Shown here: positions 8,948-17,847 of the stretch, one piece after another
How positions within the stretch are numbered: the stretch's first letter is position 1
Layout: every line of letters begins with the position of its first letter
NCBI RefSeq assembly: GCF_026537325.1
Contig: NZ_JAFNMJ010000005.1
Location: 62,001-126,000, forward strand
Direction: 5' to 3'
Origin: Bifidobacterium sp. B4142
GTDB lineage: Bacteria; Actinomycetota; Actinomycetes; Actinomycetales; Bifidobacteriaceae
DNA: 64,000 nt
Program-made: the position numbers and the translations under genes
Notes under the pieces: model-generated
Seen by the model: only the letters and a program-made list of their open reading frames with translations
Told to the model about the DNA's origin: nothing
Databases searched by the model: none

Positions 8948-10407
8948 ACAAGGCCCTGCGTCAACTCTTCAACGCCGTCATCGTCCTCTTCGTCATCCTA
9001 GGGCTTTCCAGCTCCATCATCATGGTGATCAAGGCTGGGAGCCTTAACTCGGACCCTCGCAATCTGCGCGCCCTCTACCATGAGTACGCAGCACCCAGGG
9101 GGGCCATCCTGACCTCGGACGGCGCCGTCATGGCCCAGTCCGATCCCATCAACGACTCCTTCCAATACCAGCGGCATTACAACAATGGTGCCGCCTACTC
9201 GCCCATCACCGGTTACTACTCCATCACCAGCCCGGCAGACCGGGGAATAGAGGCCTCGCGCGACCGTCTGCTGAGCGGCCAGTCAGACAGTCTGTGGATG
9301 GATCGGCTCAAGTCCCTCTTCACCGGAACCCAGAACAAGGGTGCCTCCATTGAGACCTCCATCAATCCCAAGATGCAAGAAGCCGCCTACGACATGCTGG
9401 GCAACCTGTCCGGGTCGGTGGTGGCTATCGAACCCTCCACCGGCCGCGTGCTGACCTTGGTCAGCACGCCAAGCTATAACCCCGACGACCTAACCGCCCA
9501 CGACAGCGGCGATGCCTCCCAGGCCTATCAGAAACTGGCATCCCGTTCCGACAACCCCATGCTCAACCGGGCCACCTCGCAGCTGTATCCTCCAGGATCC
9601 ACCTTCAAGGTGGTCGTGGCCGCGGCCGCCCTGGAGTCCGGCCAGTACCACATCGACAGCCAGTTGCCGGCCGGGGCCTCATACACCCTGCCGGGCACCA
9701 ACTACAACCTGACCAACGCCACAGCCACGGGGAACGGGGTCAACGGCAGGATCAGCATGGAGAACGCGCTGGCATACTCCTCCAACACCGCCTTCGCTCA
9801 GTTGGGTGTCAGTCTGGGGAATAAAACGCTTGCCGAGCAAGCCCGCAAGTTCGGTTACGGTTCCACCATCACCTTGGACGGGACCAACTCCACAGGCCGG
9901 CCCATGAAGGCCGTGGCCTCCAAGTTTCCCGAGGACCAGTCCCAGGATCGGCTGGCCTTGGCATCCATCGGCCAGGGGGACACCTTGTCCACCCCCTTGC
10001 AGGCAGCCATGACGGCCGCTGCCGTGGCCAACGGCGGCAAGCTCATGCAGCCGACCCTGGTGGACCGGGTGCGTTCCAGCGACCTGAGCGTCATCAGCGA
10101 AACCACGCCCTCGGTCTACTCGCAGGCCTTCTCCTCGGACACCGCCAAGGCCCTGACCACCATGATGGAAGCAGTGACCACCAAGAGCTACCCCAATCTG
10201 GCCATCCCCGGCATGCAGGTGGCTGCCAAGTCCGGCACAGCCCAGATCGGCGCTGGCAATGCGGCAAATGACGGGTGGATGATAGGATTCGCCCCGGCCG
10301 ACAGTCCCAAGGTGGCCGTTGCCGTCGTGGTGCACGGCATCTCCTCCTATGGAATGGAGATCGCCGAGCCGATCATGAAACGCGTCATGCAGGAGGCTGC
10401 CAAGTGA
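8944..10407 (+). CDS. pbpA: Penicillin-binding protein PbpA (class B transpeptidase)
   Basis: A 487-residue protein with one N-terminal membrane helix (about residues 10-30) and a periplasm-facing transpeptidase domain. The active-site motifs are complete: Ser219-T-F-Lys222, Ser279-Ser-Asn281 and Lys429-Ser-Gly-Thr432. It crosslinks the strands made by the SEDS partner encoded upstream. The start is a GTG overlapping the rodA stop (GTGA), with GGAGG a few bases upstream. The next gene, pknA, starts by the same kind of overlap. It has no PASTA domain; those are on PknB. Confidence 0.94.
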   Translation: MNKALRQLFNAVIVLFVILGLSSSIIMVIKAGSLNSDPRNLRALYHEYAAPRGAILTSDGAVMAQSDPINDSFQYQRHYNNGAAYSPITGYYSITSPADRGIEASRDRLLSGQSDSLWMDRLKSLFTGTQNKGASIETSINPKMQEAAYDMLGNLSGSVVAIEPSTGRVLTLVSTPSYNPDDLTAHDSGDASQAYQKLASRSDNPMLNRATSQLYPPGSTFKVVVAAAALESGQYHIDSQLPAGASYTLPGTNYNLTNATATGNGVNGRISMENALAYSSNTAFAQLGVSLGNKTLAEQARKFGYGSTITLDGTNSTGRPMKAVASKFPEDQSQDRLALASIGQGDTLSTPLQAAMTAAAVANGGKLMQPTLVDRVRSSDLSVISETTPSVYSQAFSSDTAKALTTMMEAVTTKSYPNLAIPGMQVAAKSGTAQIGAGNAANDGWMIGFAPADSPKVAVAVVVHGISSYGMEIAEPIMKRVMQEAAK

Positions 10408-11396
10408 AACTGGTGCAGGGACAGCTCATCCACAGGCGGTACCGTTTGGACCGCCGCCTGGCCCAGGGGGGCATGGGCGAGGTCTGGAAGGGCTATGACA
10501 TCGAACTGGGCCGCGTGGTGGCCATCAAGGCCCTGCGCGAGGACCTGACCAACGAGGAGTCCAAGCTTCTTCGGCTTCGGGCCGAGGCCCACAATTCCGC
10601 CAACCTGGCCCACCCCAACATCGCCGCCCTCTTCGAGTACTACGAGCACGATGGCATCGGATTCCTGATCATGGAATACGTGCCCAGCCAATCCCTGGCC
10701 GACATCTACCGAGACCGGGGCACCCTGGGCCCCATCGAGCTGCTGCCCATCCTGATCCAGACGGCCCGAGGGCTCTACGTGGCTCACTCCCACGGTGTCA
10801 TTCACCGGGATGTCAAACCGGCCAACATCATGGTCTCCGACACCGGCGAGGTCAAGATCACCGACTTCGGCGTCTCCTACTCCACCAACCAGGGGCAGAT
10901 CACCCAGGACGGCATGGTGGTAGGCACGGCCCAGTACATCTCGCCCGAGCAGGCCCAGGGTCTCCAGGCCACGCCCCAGTCAGACATCTACTCCCTGGGC
11001 GTGGTGGCCTACGAGGGGCTCTGTGGGCACCGGCCCTTCACCGGCGCCACCCCGGTGGACATCGCCGCAGCACACGTCAACGACCCGGTGCCGCCGCTGC
11101 CCGACTCAGTGGACAACCAACTCATGAACTTCGTCATGTCCATGCTGGCCAAGGACCCGCGAGACCGCCCGGCGAATGCCTTGGTGGTCTCGCACACGCT
11201 GGCCAGGATCGAGCAACGGCTGCTGGACCAGCAGCTGGGCGAGACGGAGGTCATCAATCCACGCGCACCCATGCCTCGACGCATTATGAGCAGGCCGCAC
11301 GCGGTAAAAGACATCTTCAGGCCCTTCTGGGGGCACTATGGAGAAGGAAGCGCACAGCGCGGCCTTGAAGCGACGAACGGAGGGGATACCCTATGA
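10404..11396 (+). CDS. pknA: Ser/Thr protein kinase PknA
   Basis: A 330-residue kinase. The glycine-rich loop (GGMGEV, 22-27), Lys42, catalytic HRDVKPAN with Asp136 and metal-binding DFG Asp154 are all present, so it should be active. Unlike mycobacterial PknA, no transmembrane helix or outer domain is visible; the protein ends about 60 residues after the kinase fold, so it is probably soluble or held by partners. The GTG at 10404 overlaps the pbpA stop and has AGGAGG 7 bases upstream, which decides it against a longer reading. Its stop overlaps the pknB start (ATGA). Likely substrates are the FHA proteins and wall enzymes of this block. Confidence 0.93.
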   Translation: MKLVQGQLIHRRYRLDRRLAQGGMGEVWKGYDIELGRVVAIKALREDLTNEESKLLRLRAEAHNSANLAHPNIAALFEYYEHDGIGFLIMEYVPSQSLADIYRDRGTLGPIELLPILIQTARGLYVAHSHGVIHRDVKPANIMVSDTGEVKITDFGVSYSTNQGQITQDGMVVGTAQYISPEQAQGLQATPQSDIYSLGVVAYEGLCGHRPFTGATPVDIAAAHVNDPVPPLPDSVDNQLMNFVMSMLAKDPRDRPANALVVSHTLARIEQRLLDQQLGETEVINPRAPMPRRIMSRPHAVKDIFRPFWGHYGEGSAQRGLEATNGGDTL

Positions 11397-13552
11397 GCAT
11401 CACACTGCCGCCGTCCCTAGCGGACGGACGATACCGTCTGGGACAGCTGATCGGACGCGGTGGCATGGCCGAGGTTCACAAGGCTGTGGACACACGTTTG
11501 GGAAGGACCGTCGCGGTCAAGATCATGCGATCCGATCTGGCCAACGACGAGGTCTTCCTATCGCGGTTCCGGCGGGAAGCCCACTCGGTCGCCCTGCTCA
11601 ACAACCCCAACATCGTCTCCATCTACGACTCGGGCGAGGAGATACTGACCGACGACCAGGGCAACCATGAGCGGGTGCCCTACCTGGTCATGGAATACGT
11701 CAAGGGCCAGACCCTGCGGTCCATCCTCAAGGAGAACGGCGCCCTGAGCCAGCGCGACAGCGAGCAGGTCATGCTGGGTATGCTCAGCGCCCTGGACTAC
11801 TCCCACCATATGGGCGTCATCCACCGGGACATCAAACCCGGCAACATCATGATTTCGGAGCAGGGCATCGTCAAGGTCATGGACTTCGGCATCGCCCGGG
11901 CCATGGACGACTCTGCCGCCACGATGACCCAGTCCCAGGGCGTGGTGGGCACGGCCCAGTACCTGAGCCCCGAACAGGCCCGCGGCGAGAGCGTGGACAT
12001 GCGCTCCGATCTCTATTCGGCCGGCTGCGTCCTCTACGAGATGCTGACCGGACGGCCGCCCTTCAACGGGGATTCGGCCGTGGCCATCGCCTACCAGCAC
12101 GTCACCGAGGTGGCCACCCCGCCCAGCAGCATCGTGCCCGGCCTGCCGAAGATGTGGGATTCCATCTGCGCCAAGGCCATGGCCAAGGACCGGCAGAACC
12201 GGTATGCCACGGCCTCCGCCTTCAAGAGCGACATCCTGGCCTTCATGAACGGCGGAACCCCGGTGGCTGCCGCCTTCAACCCGCTGACCGACCTGGCCAA
12301 CGTCAAGGCCCGCAAGGATGCCGAGCAGGGGGCCGAAACGGCCACCATGCCGCTGACCGAAGAGGAGACGGCCGCCACCCAGGCCTTCAACCCCGTCCAG
12401 GATTCGCTCAACCCTGCTGCCACCGGCGTAGCCACAGCTGAGCGCACAGCCGCCAAGACGGCCCAGCAGAAGGCCAAAAAGCGCAAGAAGATCATCATCG
12501 GCGCCGTCCTGGGAGCCCTGCTTCTGGTAGCCGCCGGACTGGGTCTCTGGACGGTCGTGAACCGGAACCATCATCAGATGGCCGAGGTGCCTACCATCAA
12601 CGCGCAGATGTCACGGATCCTCGCCCGCGAGAAGGTCACCGCCGCAGGCTTCCACTATCAGGAGAAGGAGGACCACGACTCGGCCGAGCCCAAGGGGACC
12701 TTCACCAAGCAAAGCCCCAAGGGCGGAAGCATGGCTCCCAGAGGCTCCACAGTGACCGTCTGGTTCTCCTCCGGGCCTAAGGACACAGCCATTCCCGACG
12801 TCAAGGGCATGAACCAGCAGGAGGCCCGCAGAACCCTGGAGAAAGCCGGATTCAAGGTCTCTCCAGCAGCCTCGGTGGAAGACAGCCAGGACGTGCCCAA
12901 GGACCATGTGACCCGCACGGATCCCGCCGCAGGCCAGAGCGTGGCCAAGGGAACCAGCATCCTGATCTACATCTCCTCGGGCATGACCAAGGTGCCTGAT
13001 CTGTCTGGCAAGAGCAAGGACGACGCGACCAAGACCCTGCAGAGTCTGCACTTCAACATCACCATCCGCGAGCAGGCATCCAACAGCGTGGCGAAGGATA
13101 TGGTCATCAGCACCGATCCGGCTGCCGGATCCTCCGTCCAGCAGGGAACCATGATCACGGTCACCGTCAGCAACGGCATGCAGTTGGGCAACTATATCGG
13201 TATGACTCTGGGCGAGGCCAAGCGCACCCTGGGCCAGGGGGTCAATATCAAGGTCAATGGCCCCAACAACGACAACGCCGAGGTCACCGGCCAGGATCCT
13301 GCCGCTGGCGCCTCCTTCGACAAGTCCAAGGACACCATCACCCTGACCACAGCCATCCGCATCCCGCCCTTCTCACAGGGCGAGACCTTGGGCAGCTACC
13401 GGCAGAAGCTGACCAACAGCGGTGTCAGCGCCGACAGGGTCACCTCCATCGGCAAGGACACGGACAAGGTGACCGCTGTAAACCCAGCGGCAGGAAGCAG
13501 GGTGGACGACAACACACCCATCACGGTGACCACCATCAGCTCCACCAACTGA
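11393..13552 (+). CDS. pknB: Ser/Thr protein kinase PknB with PASTA repeats
   Basis: A 719-residue receptor kinase. The kinase domain (about 14-285) has Lys43, HRDIKPGN with Asp146 and DFG Asp164. A juxtamembrane stretch rich in Thr and Ala precedes one membrane helix (about 367-389). Outside, I count five PASTA-type repeats (about 397-719), three of them with clear DPAAGxxV endings; four is usual in mycobacteria. PASTA domains bind muropeptides or lipid II and couple wall state to phosphorylation. It is the last gene of the block and is followed by a strong hairpin at 13557. Confidence 0.95.
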   Translation: MSITLPPSLADGRYRLGQLIGRGGMAEVHKAVDTRLGRTVAVKIMRSDLANDEVFLSRFRREAHSVALLNNPNIVSIYDSGEEILTDDQGNHERVPYLVMEYVKGQTLRSILKENGALSQRDSEQVMLGMLSALDYSHHMGVIHRDIKPGNIMISEQGIVKVMDFGIARAMDDSAATMTQSQGVVGTAQYLSPEQARGESVDMRSDLYSAGCVLYEMLTGRPPFNGDSAVAIAYQHVTEVATPPSSIVPGLPKMWDSICAKAMAKDRQNRYATASAFKSDILAFMNGGTPVAAAFNPLTDLANVKARKDAEQGAETATMPLTEEETAATQAFNPVQDSLNPAATGVATAERTAAKTAQQKAKKRKKIIIGAVLGALLLVAAGLGLWTVVNRNHHQMAEVPTINAQMSRILAREKVTAAGFHYQEKEDHDSAEPKGTFTKQSPKGGSMAPRGSTVTVWFSSGPKDTAIPDVKGMNQQEARRTLEKAGFKVSPAASVEDSQDVPKDHVTRTDPAAGQSVAKGTSILIYISSGMTKVPDLSGKSKDDATKTLQSLHFNITIREQASNSVAKDMVISTDPAAGSSVQQGTMITVTVSNGMQLGNYIGMTLGEAKRTLGQGVNIKVNGPNNDNAEVTGQDPAAGASFDKSKDTITLTTAIRIPPFSQGETLGSYRQKLTNSGVSADRVTSIGKDTDKVTAVNPAAGSRVDDNTPITVTTISSTN

Positions 13553-13556
13553 CCTG

Positions 13557-13597
13557 ATATGGCCCCGGCGGGCACAGTCCTGCCGTCGGGGCCATAT
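13557..13597 (+). terminator. Terminator-like hairpin after pknB
   Basis: ATATGGCCCCG pairs perfectly with CGGGGCCATAT, with more pairing inside (GGCGGG with CCTGCC). It starts 4 bases after the pknB stop. It has no T run, so it may protect the 3' end rather than terminate strictly. Confidence 0.7.
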
Positions 13598-13730
13598 GCT
13601 GGGTCATATAAGGCCAGGCAGCATGAGTACGAGGTGAATATAGCGGCGCCTTCCAGACCATGGCCACCGTGGTGTCTTAGATAAACCAGGGTAATCACTT
13701 CCGGCAGTCGGCAAGATATGACATCAATAA

Positions 13731-13774
13731 GCGGCGGGGCCGCAGGATCACATTGGATCCTGCGGCCCCGCCGC
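13731..13774 (-). terminator. 19-bp perfect hairpin after the sortase gene
   Basis: Two perfect 19-base arms (GCGGCGGGGCCGCAGGATC and its complement) flank a 6-base loop, 20 bases beyond the sortase stop on the minus strand. Beyond it the minus strand reads TTATTG, a weak T-rich tail. It faces the pknB hairpin, so the two convergent units are well insulated. Confidence 0.75.
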
Positions 13775-13793
13775 TCTTCCTATGCCGCCTAGG

Positions 13794-14921
13794 TCAGAAG
13801 GTGGAGTAGTTGGACATCTGTCTGAGCATGGGCACGTTGCTGGCCAACCATGGGAAGCCCCATTCCATCAGGGCGCAAACCAGAGTCAGCAGAAGCAGAA
13901 TCAGCAGAAGCCATCGAATCGGGGCTATGCCGGGCTGGTGCCGCAGCAGCCAGCCGTAGAGGCTGATCATGGGCTGGGGCTTCTCGCCCTTGCGAATCTG
14001 CTTCAGCAAGGGGTACCGCCAGGCAGCCAGTGCCGCCAGGTAGATGATCAGATAGGCTGCTGCCAAAACCAGGAAGACCGGCTGCAGAGAACCCAGCCTG
14101 GCCATGATCGAGCCCTTGTCGTCGGCAAAGGCCACATTGCTGCCCCGGTCGCCCAGCAGTTCCTTGGGCACACCGTCTGACACCTTGGCCCAGTAGCCGA
14201 ATTCGCCCCAGCTGATCCACCGATGGGTGGCCGTGGTGTATTTGGGCTCGCAGGTGGTCAGTGTGATCATGCGCCGATCAGGAGCGTCGTTGGGCGAATA
14301 AGGGTTGGGGGCGATGACGCTCACCTCTTCGGGCGAGACGATCTTGTAGCGGGTGTAGTGGTAGACGTACCAGTAATCCTTGGTGCGCAGAACGATGGCA
14401 TCGCCCACTCGCAGCTCGTCTACATGGCCCAGCGGCTCACCATAGCCGGCACGGTGTCCGGCTATGGCCACGTTGCCCATCTCGCCCGGCATCTGCGTAT
14501 TGGGGTAGTGCCCCAGTCCCGCGTAGGCCAGCTCTCGGGGCGACGTGCCCTGAACCACGTTGCGCTCCCAATGCTGTCCGAAACGAGGAATATAGGCCTG
14601 AGCCATCAGTTCACCCTCGGAGGCCTGCTTGGGCTGCACCGGCGGCGCCCCTTTCTGAGGCTTGGCCACCTTGCGGGTGTCGCCCGATCCCGGGTTGCTC
14701 CAGGAGGTCGAGGCCCGGGCCTGCAACTGCTGATGCTCGGACTGCACACCGGTCCACCAGAGCTGCCATACCACGTAGAGTGCGCAGATGACGGCCAGGG
14801 TAATCAGCAGCTCCCCTATGATTTCTGCAATGCCCACCAGCCAAGTTCGCCCTTTATCCGCCGGCTTATCGGCCGGCTTATCGGCCGGCGTTTTGTCGTT
14901 CTCCGAGTCTTCTGTCGTCAT
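13794..14921 (-). CDS. Class E-type sortase
   Basis: A 375-residue protein with an N-terminal membrane helix (about 36-57), a catalytic domain (about 100-245) and two C-terminal membrane helices (about 281-301 and 336-355). The triad is visible: His156 in AGHRAGYG, Cys224 in TLTTCEP and Arg234 in THRWISW; TLTTC is typical of actinobacterial class E. Sortases cleave a sorting signal and attach proteins to the wall. Possible clients here are the LPKAG protein at 25145 and perhaps the degenerate LAKTS protein at 3487. The N-terminus holds three PADK repeats encoded by a near-perfect 12-base tandem repeat. Its start abuts the DUF881 stop, so the two are probably cotranscribed. Confidence 0.92.
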   Translation of the reverse strand: MTTEDSENDKTPADKPADKPADKGRTWLVGIAEIIGELLITLAVICALYVVWQLWWTGVQSEHQQLQARASTSWSNPGSGDTRKVAKPQKGAPPVQPKQASEGELMAQAYIPRFGQHWERNVVQGTSPRELAYAGLGHYPNTQMPGEMGNVAIAGHRAGYGEPLGHVDELRVGDAIVLRTKDYWYVYHYTRYKIVSPEEVSVIAPNPYSPNDAPDRRMITLTTCEPKYTTATHRWISWGEFGYWAKVSDGVPKELLGDRGSNVAFADDKGSIMARLGSLQPVFLVLAAAYLIIYLAALAAWRYPLLKQIRKGEKPQPMISLYGWLLRHQPGIAPIRWLLLILLLLTLVCALMEWGFPWLASNVPMLRQMSNYSTF

Positions 14922-15680
14922 TTACCGTGCCTTCTCATCTAGCGATGCGTACTGGAGTGGCTGCAGGACAGCCGTCGTCTCAGGGAATCTCAGATTGTCC
15001 GAAGACTCGACATTCCAACCCAGACCCACCGTGTTCACATACTCCTTGTAAACGCGGATGGATGGCGAAGCATTCAGGGACTTGGTCATCCGATCGACTG
15101 GTCCTATGGCTGAAATCTTATATGGCGGCGAGTACTTTCGGCCGTGCAACAGCAGCACATTGCCCACGCATCGAACGGCCGTGGTGGGCAGCACCCGCTG
15201 ATCCTGGATTCGCATGGACTCGGCTCCCCCGGCCCAGAGTGCGTTGACCACACTCTCCACATCCTGCTGGTGGATGACGTAATCGTTGATGTTGGCCGTC
15301 GACCCGTCGGACCCCACCTTCTGCTGCCAGAGCGGGGAATCGTTGAGGGTCACCGTCAGCCCCGGCCCCTGGACGGCCTTGAGCACCGTGCCCGAGCCGG
15401 GGTCCTCGCGGGACTGGTCCGAACTGCCCTTGTCATCGGTCAGGGTCTTCAGCGCGTTGATCTGCGAGCTCATGTCATTGATGTCCTTGCGCAGCTCGGC
15501 AGCCTTGTTCTGGCGCTCCTCCACCAGCCCGGCCGTATCCGAGGTGACCGTGACCGTCCTGTTGACGCGGATGTTGGTGGTCAGCATGTACCCCACCAAG
15601 GCGAGCACCACAGCCACGGACACTGTGCCGACCAGGGGCCTGCGCGCACCGTGCCGTCCCGTCCGTCTGGTCATAGGCAT
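14922..15680 (-). CDS. DUF881 family membrane-anchored protein
   Basis: A 252-residue protein with one N-terminal membrane helix (about 17-36), a coiled-coil-like segment (about 50-80) and a DUF881 domain in which QGPGLTVTLND, INDYVIHQQDVESVVNALWAGGAESM-like sequence and GNVLLLHGRKYSPPY are recognisable. The function is unknown; the family commonly lies beside crgA and sortase genes near the origin of actinobacteria, as here, suggesting a role in envelope or division. It is transcribed away from crgA. ATGs at 15680 and 15674 are both possible. Confidence 0.88.
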   Translation of the reverse strand: MPMTRRTGRHGARRPLVGTVSVAVVLALVGYMLTTNIRVNRTVTVTSDTAGLVEERQNKAAELRKDINDMSSQINALKTLTDDKGSSDQSREDPGSGTVLKAVQGPGLTVTLNDSPLWQQKVGSDGSTANINDYVIHQQDVESVVNALWAGGAESMRIQDQRVLPTTAVRCVGNVLLLHGRKYSPPYKISAIGPVDRMTKSLNASPSIRVYKEYVNTVGLGWNVESSDNLRFPETTAVLQPLQYASLDEKAR

Positions 15681-15764
15681 ACCCTCATCCTCGTCTGCGA
15701 TAGTATTACGTTCGAGTCTAACCGCTACTATGGCTTAGTAGATCTACTGAAGGAGAATAACCTC

Positions 15765-16184
15765 ATGGCAGAGCATCAACTCCATGATGACGAGGACCAG
15801 GCGGTGGACGAGGCCAAGACCGCTGACACTGGTGAGGATGCCGAGGACGAGGAGTACGGCCTGTCCATGGACAAGGTGGAGGCCGTGCTCAACCAGAGCG
15901 TTGACAAAAAGCATATGACCCCGCAGATGCGTCGCATCGTGCAGCGACAGGAGGAGAACACCCGCCGCGTGGAGGACACCATCAAGAGCACCAAGGCTAA
16001 TCCACGCTGGTTCGTGCCTCTCTTCGTCACGCTGATGGTGGTGGGCCTGATCTGGATCGTGGTCTACTACATCGCCTCCACTCGGGGCAATGTCTTCCCC
16101 ATCCCCGGCATCGGCAACTGGAACCTGGCCGTAGGCTTTGGCATTCTGCTGGTCGGCTTCCTCATGACCATGTGGTGGCACTGA
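15765..16184 (+). CDS. crgA: CrgA-like cell division protein
   Basis: A 139-residue protein with a long acidic N-terminus (about 1-60) and two membrane helices (about 88-107 and 118-136), ending in MTMWWH. The segment after residue 80 (NPRWFVPLFVTLMVVGLIWI, then FPIPGIGNWN) matches the CrgA family. CrgA helps recruit FtsI and FtsQ-type proteins at the septum in mycobacteria and modulates FtsZ in streptomycetes. The acidic extension is longer than in mycobacteria. AAGGAG lies about 9 bases before the chosen ATG. Confidence 0.93.
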   Translation: MAEHQLHDDEDQAVDEAKTADTGEDAEDEEYGLSMDKVEAVLNQSVDKKHMTPQMRRIVQRQEENTRRVEDTIKSTKANPRWFVPLFVTLMVVGLIWIVVYYIASTRGNVFPIPGIGNWNLAVGFGILLVGFLMTMWWH

Positions 16185-16210
16185 TCCATCTGCCACATTG
16201 TTCTTTAGGG

Positions 16211-16246
16211 ACCCCACAACCGCTCAGGCACGGCTGTGGGGTTCTT
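16211..16246 (+). terminator. Rho-independent terminator after crgA
   Basis: ACCCCACAACCG pairs with CGGCTGTGGGGT (one mismatch) and is followed by TTCTTT, 26 bases after the crgA stop. Confidence 0.85.
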
Positions 16247-16253
16247 TGTATAC

Positions 16254-16506
16254 CCATCCACACCTGAGCATCAGGCATGTGTGGATTCGGCTACTCAGCT
16301 CCACCGATTTCATCCACCAGTTCCAGACTCAAGCCAAAGTTATCCACAATCGCCCGAATTTCTCGTGGACGCACTAGGACACTCGTCCATAGCCCTACCG
16401 CTGATCAGATTCTGCCTTCACTTATCCACTTTTTGCTGCTATATATGCACCAGTTCTGGATACTTATTCCCAGGTTATCCACACGATTGTCAACAAATGT
16501 GGATAG
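16254..16506. promoter_or_regulatory. Cluster of DnaA boxes in a gene-free region
   Basis: The non-coding stretch 16247-16567 holds two perfect TTATCCACA boxes (16340-16348 and 16475-16483), two with one mismatch (16422-16430 on the plus strand; 16498-16506 on the minus strand) and two weaker ones (16254 and 16280). The last third is AT-rich. Clusters like this bind DnaA at oriC or at titration sites. Neither dnaA nor dnaN is next to it, so whether it is an origin cannot be told from here. Confidence 0.6.
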
Positions 16507-16567
16507 ATGACACCCATGTCATTTATCAATTACGGAAGGCAGCAACGCAGCAGACAGATGCCGATTT

Positions 16568-17329
16568 TCAGCGCATTGGGTTGACCATATTGCAGCCCAG
16601 AGCCAGTAGAACCAGGACCGCCAGGAAGATCAGCGTGGGCAGCAGCCAGGAGAGCAGGCCATGCACCCGCGAGCTAGGCCGGCCCATGTACAGCAGGGCC
16701 AGCATGAAGAGGCCGCCGACTATAAATCCGCCCACATGGTCCTGCCAGGCGATGCCGGGCACAAACAGGGGCATGCAGAAGTTGATGGCCATCCAGACCA
16801 CCATGGAAACGATGTCAATCCCCAGACGGCGGTAAACCACCAGGATGGCGGCGAAGAGCCCGAAGAGTGCGCCCGAGGCCCCGATGGCCGAGGTGCCCCA
16901 TCCATTGGGCGCCAGGACCGCATAGACCATCAGCCCCAGGTCTCCACCCAGCCCGCTGATCAGGTAGAGGGCCAGAAAACGCCCGTGCCCTATCAGATTT
17001 TCCAGCACCGGCCCCACAACCCAAAGGGTGATCATGTTGAAGAGGATATGCGAGACATTGGTGGCGTGCAGAAAAATGTTGGTCACAAACATCCAAGGCT
17101 CATGAATGGCCGTAATCGGCACGAAGGCCCAGTAGCCCAGCAAAAGCCGTTGATAGCGAAGCGGAGCCAACAGGTATAGGACCATCTGGATGACCCAGGC
17201 CACCATGCAGATCAGGGTGATGGCTATGGTCACCACCGGAGCATGGTCACCCCAGTGCCGCCGGATCCATCCCAGCGGCCCCCGACCATTCCCTCCGCCT
17301 GTGAAACCGGTGCCCATGCCATTGACCAT
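16568..17329 (-). CDS. Rhomboid family intramembrane serine protease
   Basis: A 253-residue protein with about six to seven membrane helices. The catalytic dyad is visible as Ser152 in GASGALFG and His198 in WQDHVGGF; the family HExN-like segment appears as NVSHILFNM, with the conserved N/H region in helix 2. Rhomboids cut membrane proteins inside the bilayer; the substrate is unknown. The N-terminus is Gly-rich. I prefer the ATG at 17329, preceded by AAGG at a fair distance; a longer reading to 17401 also exists. It is divergent from the small gene at 17483. Confidence 0.9.
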   Translation of the reverse strand: MVNGMGTGFTGGGNGRGPLGWIRRHWGDHAPVVTIAITLICMVAWVIQMVLYLLAPLRYQRLLLGYWAFVPITAIHEPWMFVTNIFLHATNVSHILFNMITLWVVGPVLENLIGHGRFLALYLISGLGGDLGLMVYAVLAPNGWGTSAIGASGALFGLFAAILVVYRRLGIDIVSMVVWMAINFCMPLFVPGIAWQDHVGGFIVGGLFMLALLYMGRPSSRVHGLLSWLLPTLIFLAVLVLLALGCNMVNPMR

Positions 17330-17482
17330 GAACCTTACCTTACCTGACCATCCGGCCGGGGTGTGCGGTTTCCGTGCTGCAATGGCACCGATGCGCCCCA
17401 CAGTTCGCCGCTTTCTACTAGGATGATGACTAGGTCGGTCGAAGTGGGCAGGACCGACGAAAGTCGTCGAAAGGAGCCAAAC

Positions 17483-17713
17483 ATGGAGAATTCATCTTCA
17501 AACGGCTGGAAGTTCTTTGCACTGCTCTTCGGCACGCTGCTGGCCGGCGTTGTCGCTCTGTTCGTATACAAGCAGCAGAACCCGGATTACGATCCCTGGG
17601 AGGAGCCCTGGGAGAACAGCTCATCGCCAGTCGACCTGGGCCTGGCCAAGGATGAGGAGGACAAGGGATCTGAGGATCCTGAGACCCCTCTGCAAGCGGG
17701 CGCACAGGCCTGA
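17483..17713 (+). CDS. Small membrane protein of unknown function
   Basis: A 76-residue protein with a short polar start, one membrane helix (about 8-28) and an acidic tail with YDPWEEPWEN. The family is not recognised. AAGGAG 7 bases before the ATG and a terminator directly after the stop support a real gene. The position between rhomboid and sterol-carrier genes gives no functional clue. Confidence 0.75.
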   Translation: MENSSSNGWKFFALLFGTLLAGVVALFVYKQQNPDYDPWEEPWENSSSPVDLGLAKDEEDKGSEDPETPLQAGAQA

Positions 17714-17727
17714 CCGTTCCGGTCGGG

Positions 17728-17777
17728 AAGGAATCCGACCCAGCGTCAAGGACGTGAGGGCAACGGATTCCTTTTTT
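17728..17777 (+). terminator. Terminator after the 76-residue protein
   Basis: AAGGAATCCG pairs with CGGATTCCTT around a 26-base loop and runs into six T. Confidence 0.75.
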
Positions 17778-17847
17778 CATGCCTGATTGCGGCTTGACCC
17801 GCAGCCTGCCGGACACGCCTGTTGGGGCGGCGCGTCAGAATGGAGCC

